Assembly: GCA_028718605.1 (NCBI GenBank)
Contig: JAQULM010000001.1
Location: 89,420 to 153,419, forward strand
DNA length: 64,000 nucleotides
DNA from: Patescibacteria group bacterium
GTDB lineage: Bacteria > Patescibacteria > ABY1 > UBA10025 > JAHIVO01
Direction: 5' to 3'
Of the stretch, positions 60,117 to 64,000 are shown piece after piece (positions within the stretch are counted from its first letter, which is position 1; every line of letters starts with the position of its first letter). Position numbers and translations under genes: made by a program. The notes beneath the pieces are model-generated. The model made no database searches and was not told the DNA's origin. It was given only the letters and a program-made list of their open reading frames with translations.

Positions 60117-60590
60117 TTATATAATACTACGAACAATTTGAATCCCGCTACTATAAATAAATATCCAGGTTACAAAAAATAAAATATTTATTGAAAATAT
60201 TAAGTAATACAATCTTTTTTTTTCGTAGCCCAGTAAACAAATCAGAACCGTAGTCACGGGCGTCCCAGCAGATAATGTAGAAAAAACTATCCCAGTAAAT
60301 TCACTATATCGAAGTACCACACGTTTTTTCTTACTTAAAGACTCTTCTTTGTTCTTAATCCAATTATGGAGTATGTTAATTATCCTATTGCCTGATTCCT
60401 TGCTTTTATTATATAGCTTCGCAATTCCAAAACAAATTAGTATAAACGTTGCTGTAAATAATATAAAGGAGATCAGTGGTCCTAAAAAAAATATACTAGA
60501 AATAAGTAGACTTTCCCCAAAGATTAACAAAATAACACTAATAAATATTGAAGAGACCGCGCTGCTATATTTCAATACTCCTCTTAGCAT
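60117..60590 (-). CDS. Small polytopic membrane protein of the signalling cluster
   Basis: 157 residues, with about five hydrophobic segments: two at the N-terminus (about 12-30, 33-55), charged middle (NKSKESGNRIINILHNWIKNKEESLSKKKR), and two to three at the C-terminus. No motif recognised. It lies between the acyltransferase and ThiF-like genes, same strand, same AT-rich composition. Could be an exporter or a membrane partner for the signal made here; that is context only. Confidence 0.65.
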   Translation of the reverse strand: MLRGVLKYSSAVSSIFISVILLIFGESLLISSIFFLGPLISFILFTATFILICFGIAKLYNKSKESGNRIINILHNWIKNKEESLSKKKRVVLRYSEFTGIVFSTLSAGTPVTTVLICLLGYEKKRLYYLIFSINILFFVTWIFIYSSGIQIVRSII

Positions 60591-60670
60591 TTCATATTAG
60601 CAATTTATTATATTCTCATTGTAAACAAAAGATTGCATATCTATCGCCGATCTATTAATTTTTTCGTAAA

Positions 60671-61417
60671 TTATTTTTTTGAAAAAAAGTTATAAAACAG
60701 TGGATTCTTTCTTTTTAAAAAATCCTCCATCTCGGCTACCTTTAATAGATTTGGGCAGGTGTGGCCTTGATATGAAGAATATTCTCCGATTCTATTAAAT
60801 GGAAAGCTCAATTTCAATAGCATATTCAATAATCTATCATCCATAACACTATAAATCTGCGTAATACCTTTCGATTTGACATAATGATACATCGCTCGGA
60901 TAAGTAATAGCATCAAATGAAAACGACGGTAATCGGGTGATAAAATCAAACGTGATATTTCTGCAATATGGTTTCGATCGATTTTATCTTGACTGTTAAT
61001 TTTAAAGTGATTTTCTATAGGAAATCCCTTATCAGAAATTAAAATTAGCCGCACATAACCAACAATTTCTTCGACACCCCCTTTAAAGTTTCGTTTTAGA
61101 AGGACAAAATGTTCAGAGTAGGGATCGTATTCATCACTTTCTAGCTTATGTGGATAATTTGAGGCTTGAAGGTAATTATATTGCTCACAGTATACCTCAT
61201 ACCGTAAGCGATAAATACGATACATATCATCAAGATTTTGCGAATATCTAATATAAAAATTTCTTGAGGTCCAATGATTAAAAATAATAAATTTAAAAAA
61301 ATTATCAAGCTTTTTAAAAAAACGTTTAATAACTTTATTACTTATTTTAAAATTTCCAAGAAAAATATCCCAGAGACTTATATCTAGCTCCTGATCATTA
61401 TCATTTGAATCAGCCAT
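60671..61417 (-). CDS. Autoinducer-synthase-like / PEP-CTERM-associated-type N-acyltransferase
   Basis: 248 residues from MADSNDNDQEL, with a GAGGA ribosome-binding site. GNAT-fold acyltransferase of the LuxI/TIGR03694-like group: MYRIYRLRYEVYCEQYNYL near residue 65, ESDEYDPYSEHFVLLKR, VGYVRLIL, and HIAEISRLILSPDYRR. LuxI relatives make N-acyl-homoserine lactones or N-acyl amino acids from acyl-ACP/CoA. No LuxR is present; two 7TM receptors flank the group. DNA is about the most AT-rich in the window, consistent with transfer. Confidence 0.8.
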   Translation of the reverse strand: MADSNDNDQELDISLWDIFLGNFKISNKVIKRFFKKLDNFFKFIIFNHWTSRNFYIRYSQNLDDMYRIYRLRYEVYCEQYNYLQASNYPHKLESDEYDPYSEHFVLLKRNFKGGVEEIVGYVRLILISDKGFPIENHFKINSQDKIDRNHIAEISRLILSPDYRRFHLMLLLIRAMYHYVKSKGITQIYSVMDDRLLNMLLKLSFPFNRIGEYSSYQGHTCPNLLKVAEMEDFLKRKNPLFYNFFSKK

Positions 61418-61423
61418 ATACAA

Positions 61424-61560
61424 ATTCCTCTGCTATAAAATCTTTTTTGTATAAAATTAACCCCTGTGCATGAAAATAGGGGCTTTTCGTGAGTTATTCA
61501 TACTTTTCGTCTTTATTTTTCTTTCACCTATATTGTACCATATTTTCAGGTAAATTGAAA
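61424..61560 (-). promoter_or_regulatory. Promoter and leader of the acyltransferase gene, with a 14-codon ORF
   Basis: An extended -10 (TGGTACAAT, box at 61532-61537) opens a leader of about 105 bases. It holds a short ORF (61457-61501, MNNSRKAPIFMHRG) overlapping a hairpin CCCCT.../AGGGG (61461-61482). The hairpin could control expression of the acyltransferase by attenuation or translation coupling. Confidence 0.4.
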
Positions 61561-61603
61561 GGCTCTAGTGTCTTACGCTAAAGTAATTCAACACCATTCC
61601 AAT

Positions 61604-63034
61604 TTACCGCTGGGTCCCAGTAATCCTCCCGATCGCCTGCTCGTACAAAATCGCATTCCCAATCGCGCTGGTCATTTGCGGCTGGAGGCGCGTTAAATAA
61701 CTGACATTGTCGGCAGTGAACGCCTCGCCGCCTTTTTTCTCGCCGAACAAAAACACGCCGAGCAGGTTATCCCGCTCACCGATCGGCAACGCCATTGCCA
61801 CCTTCATTGAATTGAGTCTGTCACCAACCTTGCGTAGCACTTCACGTTGGCCGTTGACCTGCTCCTCGATCAGATACGGAATTTCTTCCGTAATCAATAA
61901 CCGCGGGTTAGCGCGCAGATACTGGATGAGCACGTCATCCTGTGCGATTCGATTCGCGCCACCATGTCCTTTTTCAAAAACGCCGGTACTGGCATTCATC
62001 ACAAAGAAGTCGATTGTGCCAACGCTGAAAAAATCGCCGAACCGCGACCGTATTGTATTGACCAGGCGGTCGAGCTGGAATCCTGAAGATAAGGCATTCC
62101 GCATTTCCCTGATCTCATCCTTCACGTCAGGCCGGTTTGAATAAAACACTTTGTCGACAGCTTTCAATATCAATCGGCGAAGCGGCTCGATCGTTAGAAC
62201 GATGGCAAACACAAGTAACAGCGTTGTTGTCTGGTCTGACCAGCCGAATTGCTTGACAAAATACCTTTGCGAAAAAATCAGTATATAAAAATATAAGAAT
62301 AAAATGAGCGCAATTGAAATAAAGTTCGAGACGCCTTTTCGAATAACTAGATTGATGTCCATGAGGCGATACTTCAGTATTGAGTAAGCAAATGACACTG
62401 AAATGAAAATTGTACCAAGGGGGCCCCAAAAATTGGGATGGTTTTTATCGATAATCGGCATCACTAAATCGGCGATAAAACCGATTACTATTGCGGGCCC
62501 AAACCCAAAAACGATGTATTTTAACTTTGCGCGGTCAATCGAAATGCTCTTACGGTATTTTCTAATCAACAACAGATAGGCAAATGAAACATACACTAAA
62601 GTATACATTGCAAAAACACTTTGGTAATCGCCATATACGGGAATTGAATATTCTTTTCCAACTATTATTTGGTCTTTGGCGAAATAGGGGCCAAGCGATG
62701 AAATTGTAATCACAAGAGATGGAACTAACAGCACGAGTAATTGCCATAATTTGAATTTGCTTTTCGTCGGAAAAAGTAGAACAAAAATTATAAAAGTAGG
62801 CGCAATTAAGGCGCCAAACATAAATGCCATTCTCCCACACAATAATGCGAAATTTTGACTGGTATTAACCAGGTAGCTGAGATAATTGGTAATTAACCAT
62901 CCATTCAGCACCATTACCAACAGAAAAAACGTCCACTTGATTGCTCTTTGCTTGGCCTTGAACAATACGATAAAAGCAACTCCAAAATTAACAATTGCTA
63001 CTATCCACTCAAAAACTTTCAATACTTCAATCAT
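61604..63034 (-). CDS. 7TM-GAF receptor-like protein without kinase domain
   Basis: 476 residues. Eight hydrophobic segments at about 5-235 in the same layout as the N-terminus of the 951-residue kinase, a ninth region near 240-285, then one GAF domain (about 310-470; VGTIDFFVMNASTGVFEKG, VAMALPIGERDNLLGVFLFGE). No HisKA or ATPase follows, so it may feed another kinase or act as a decoy. It follows the deoxyribosyltransferase-like gene with a TAATATG junction and has a GGGAAAA ribosome-binding site. Confidence 0.82.
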   Translation of the reverse strand: MIEVLKVFEWIVAIVNFGVAFIVLFKAKQRAIKWTFFLLVMVLNGWLITNYLSYLVNTSQNFALLCGRMAFMFGALIAPTFIIFVLLFPTKSKFKLWQLLVLLVPSLVITISSLGPYFAKDQIIVGKEYSIPVYGDYQSVFAMYTLVYVSFAYLLLIRKYRKSISIDRAKLKYIVFGFGPAIVIGFIADLVMPIIDKNHPNFWGPLGTIFISVSFAYSILKYRLMDINLVIRKGVSNFISIALILFLYFYILIFSQRYFVKQFGWSDQTTTLLLVFAIVLTIEPLRRLILKAVDKVFYSNRPDVKDEIREMRNALSSGFQLDRLVNTIRSRFGDFFSVGTIDFFVMNASTGVFEKGHGGANRIAQDDVLIQYLRANPRLLITEEIPYLIEEQVNGQREVLRKVGDRLNSMKVAMALPIGERDNLLGVFLFGEKKGGEAFTADNVSYLTRLQPQMTSAIGNAILYEQAIGRITGTQR

Positions 63035-63035
63035 A

Positions 63036-63626
63036 TTATTTTCCCTTAAACCCCTCGTCTTTTTCCATTATTTCCTCTAAAAACTTCCGTAAGAAATCGG
63101 CTTTAGTCAATTTCCGCTGCTTGGCTTTGGCAGTCAAGTACCGCTCCATGCGCGGAGTGATGCGGAGGGTAAACTTGATCGTCGGCTTTTGGCTGAATCC
63201 CTTGCCAGAACTGACCTGTTCGATGAAATCTATGACTACCTGCGCGAGCTCTTTCGCCGAATACTGGACGATGTGGATGTATTCGGGCGTATTTTTCTTG
63301 GTCAGGTACCCATGCGCGATCTTTTCCGGGGTGCCCTTCCGCACCAGGTACAGGAGCGGCTTGCGCAGGGAGATCGCGTACGCGAGCAAATAGCCGATCT
63401 CTTGGTCCTGCTGCGACCCTTCGATCACGATGCAGTCCATCTTGTCGAGCAGCGTCTCCCCTGTTTCATTGAGCCGCTCGAGCTCCTCTTTCTTGAAATC
63501 GTTGTTGTTCTCGTTGTTGGACGCGACGACGAAAATCCCGGCATTGCGCAGCGTCTCTGCAATCAATTTATAGTTTTGATTGAGCTCAGCCGGGGCTATG
63601 AGCGGAGTGAAGAGATAGAGGCGCAT
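63036..63626 (-). CDS. Deoxyribosyltransferase-fold protein with a C-terminal helical (RHH-like) domain
   Basis: 196 residues. N-terminal part resembles the nucleoside 2-deoxyribosyltransferase / TIR-like flavodoxin fold: MRLYLFTPLIAPAELNQN, MDCIVIEGSQQDQEIGYLLAYAISLRKPLLYLV, where the Glu in QEIGYLLA matches the catalytic position. The C-terminal part (FTLRITPRMERYLTAKAKQRKLTKADFLRKFLEEIM) resembles a ribbon-helix-helix. It could hydrolyse or bind a nucleotide and also bind DNA. Coupled to the 7TM-GAF gene, so a signalling role is possible. Confidence 0.65.
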   Translation of the reverse strand: MRLYLFTPLIAPAELNQNYKLIAETLRNAGIFVVASNNENNNDFKKEELERLNETGETLLDKMDCIVIEGSQQDQEIGYLLAYAISLRKPLLYLVRKGTPEKIAHGYLTKKNTPEYIHIVQYSAKELAQVVIDFIEQVSSGKGFSQKPTIKFTLRITPRMERYLTAKAKQRKLTKADFLRKFLEEIMEKDEGFKGK

Positions 63627-63695
63627 TGTTAGTTAAGTAGTAGGGAGTAAGTTATAAGAAATTAGTAAGGAGATATGAAGTAGGTTCGCAGATTA

Positions 63696-63778
63696 ATATC
63701 CAATTCTCAAATATCCAATATCCAGTGAATGTTCAATGTCTGAATTTCCAATGCCCAATGAGAGATAAATTGATGAGA
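63696..63778. repeat. CCAAT/ATTGG-type intergenic repeat tract
   Basis: Units ATATCCAATTCTC, ATATCCAATATCC, GTTCAATGTC, TTCCAATGCCCAATG. Same kind of tract as 51057-51178. It separates the four-helix-bundle gene from the 196-residue gene. Confidence 0.7.
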
Positions 63779-63780
63779 TA

Positions 63781-64000
63781 TTAATAGCTTCGCTTGTTAG
63801 TTGAGTTTACGATTGCATTGAAGATAAGCGTAAGCTCGGTTGCTTCTCGTTTGAGAGGATCGACTGCAGTCTTGAGACTCGGCACCGCTTCATCGAGCAT
63901 GATAAGCCAGTGCCTCGACTCCTTTGATTCTTTCCGGCAGATGCTGATCTTGTGCTTGAAGTCTTTCCGTGACTCAGCGTTATCAGCCTCGCAGTAATTT
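63781..64000 (-). CDS. Four-helix-bundle protein (23S rRNA intervening-sequence-protein type), N-terminus cut by window edge
   Basis: The last 72 residues are visible: NYCEADNAESRKDFKHKI, CRKESKESRHWLIMLDEA, AVDPLKREATELTLIFNAIV, NSTNKRSY. This is the C-terminal half of the TIGR02436 / avd-like four-helix bundle family, often encoded in 23S intervening sequences or scattered next to short intergenic repeats, as here. Molecular role unresolved. Confidence 0.85.
   Translation of the reverse strand, partial: NYCEADNAESRKDFKHKISICRKESKESRHWLIMLDEAVPSLKTAVDPLKREATELTLIFNAIVNSTNKRSY

Noticed and set aside
1..64000. CRISPR array, IS transposase or integrase genes
   Set aside because: No regularly spaced direct repeats and no transposase or recombinase motifs were seen on either strand.

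Overview
The window looks like chromosome of a fermentative candidate-phyla (Patescibacteria/CPR, Parcubacteria-type) bacterium. This is inferred from gene content, not from a marker phylogeny. Typical traits are a DUF4012 protein inside a glycosyltransferase cluster, single-TM proteins with Asn-rich linkers, FG-GAP-tailed proteases, a group 3b hydrogenase, ADP-forming acetate-CoA ligase and no biosynthetic operons. tRNA genes do not encode CCA. Several genes have a consensus promoter placed so that the mRNA should be leaderless (murJ, rnhA, hydB).

Layout. 1-7.7 kb: subtilase (cut by the left edge), degenerate HtrA-like protein, membrane protein, PH-domain protein, a tiny TM protein, lepA, murJ. 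7.7-12.6 kb: an unusual island of exported proteins (lipoprotein, OmpA-like beta-barrel, four small membrane or signal-anchored proteins). It carries three promoter-plus-terminator small RNAs and long structured leaders. 12.6-20.9 kb: DUF4012 protein, three GT4 glycosyltransferases, a Wzz-like protein, a polyprenyl-phosphate sugar transferase, then RNase P RNA. 21-32.3 kb: GDPD, hydrolase, rnhA, recJ, a nucleotide cluster (nucleosidase-like, two HD proteins, PRPP-synthetase-like), an ABC exporter pair and dus. 32.3-32.8 kb: tRNA operon fMet-His-Phe; the Phe gene carries a 30-nt insert in its anticodon loop.

32.8-53.2 kb: energy metabolism, all on the minus strand. It holds a PfkB kinase, 2-oxoacid:ferredoxin oxidoreductase, ADP-forming acyl-CoA synthetase, two tandem iPGMs, enolase and PGK, followed by a hydrogenase operon. 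Together these suggest lower glycolysis to acetate, with ATP made by the ligase and electrons leaving as ferredoxin/NAD(P)H and H2. The hydrogenase operon has a partial duplication that produced a hypA/large-subunit chimera, a HypA without its zinc domain, a large subunit that already ends at the metal-ligand His, and two intercistronic repeats. 53.2-56.4 kb: a CHAP amidase-like protein with a type IX secretion C-terminal tail, a TM/Asn-linker protein and a palindrome-rich gap. 56.4-63.6 kb: a signalling cluster with a 7TM-GAF-GAF histidine kinase, an E1/ThiF-like enzyme, a membrane protein, an autoinducer-synthase-like acyltransferase, a second 7TM-GAF receptor and a deoxyribosyltransferase-like protein. 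Its centre is much more AT-rich than its surroundings. The right edge cuts a four-helix-bundle (IVP-type) gene.

Most novel candidates: the interrupted tRNA-Phe, the small-RNA/structured-leader island, the hypA-hydA chimera and the ThiF-acyltransferase-7TM signalling cluster.
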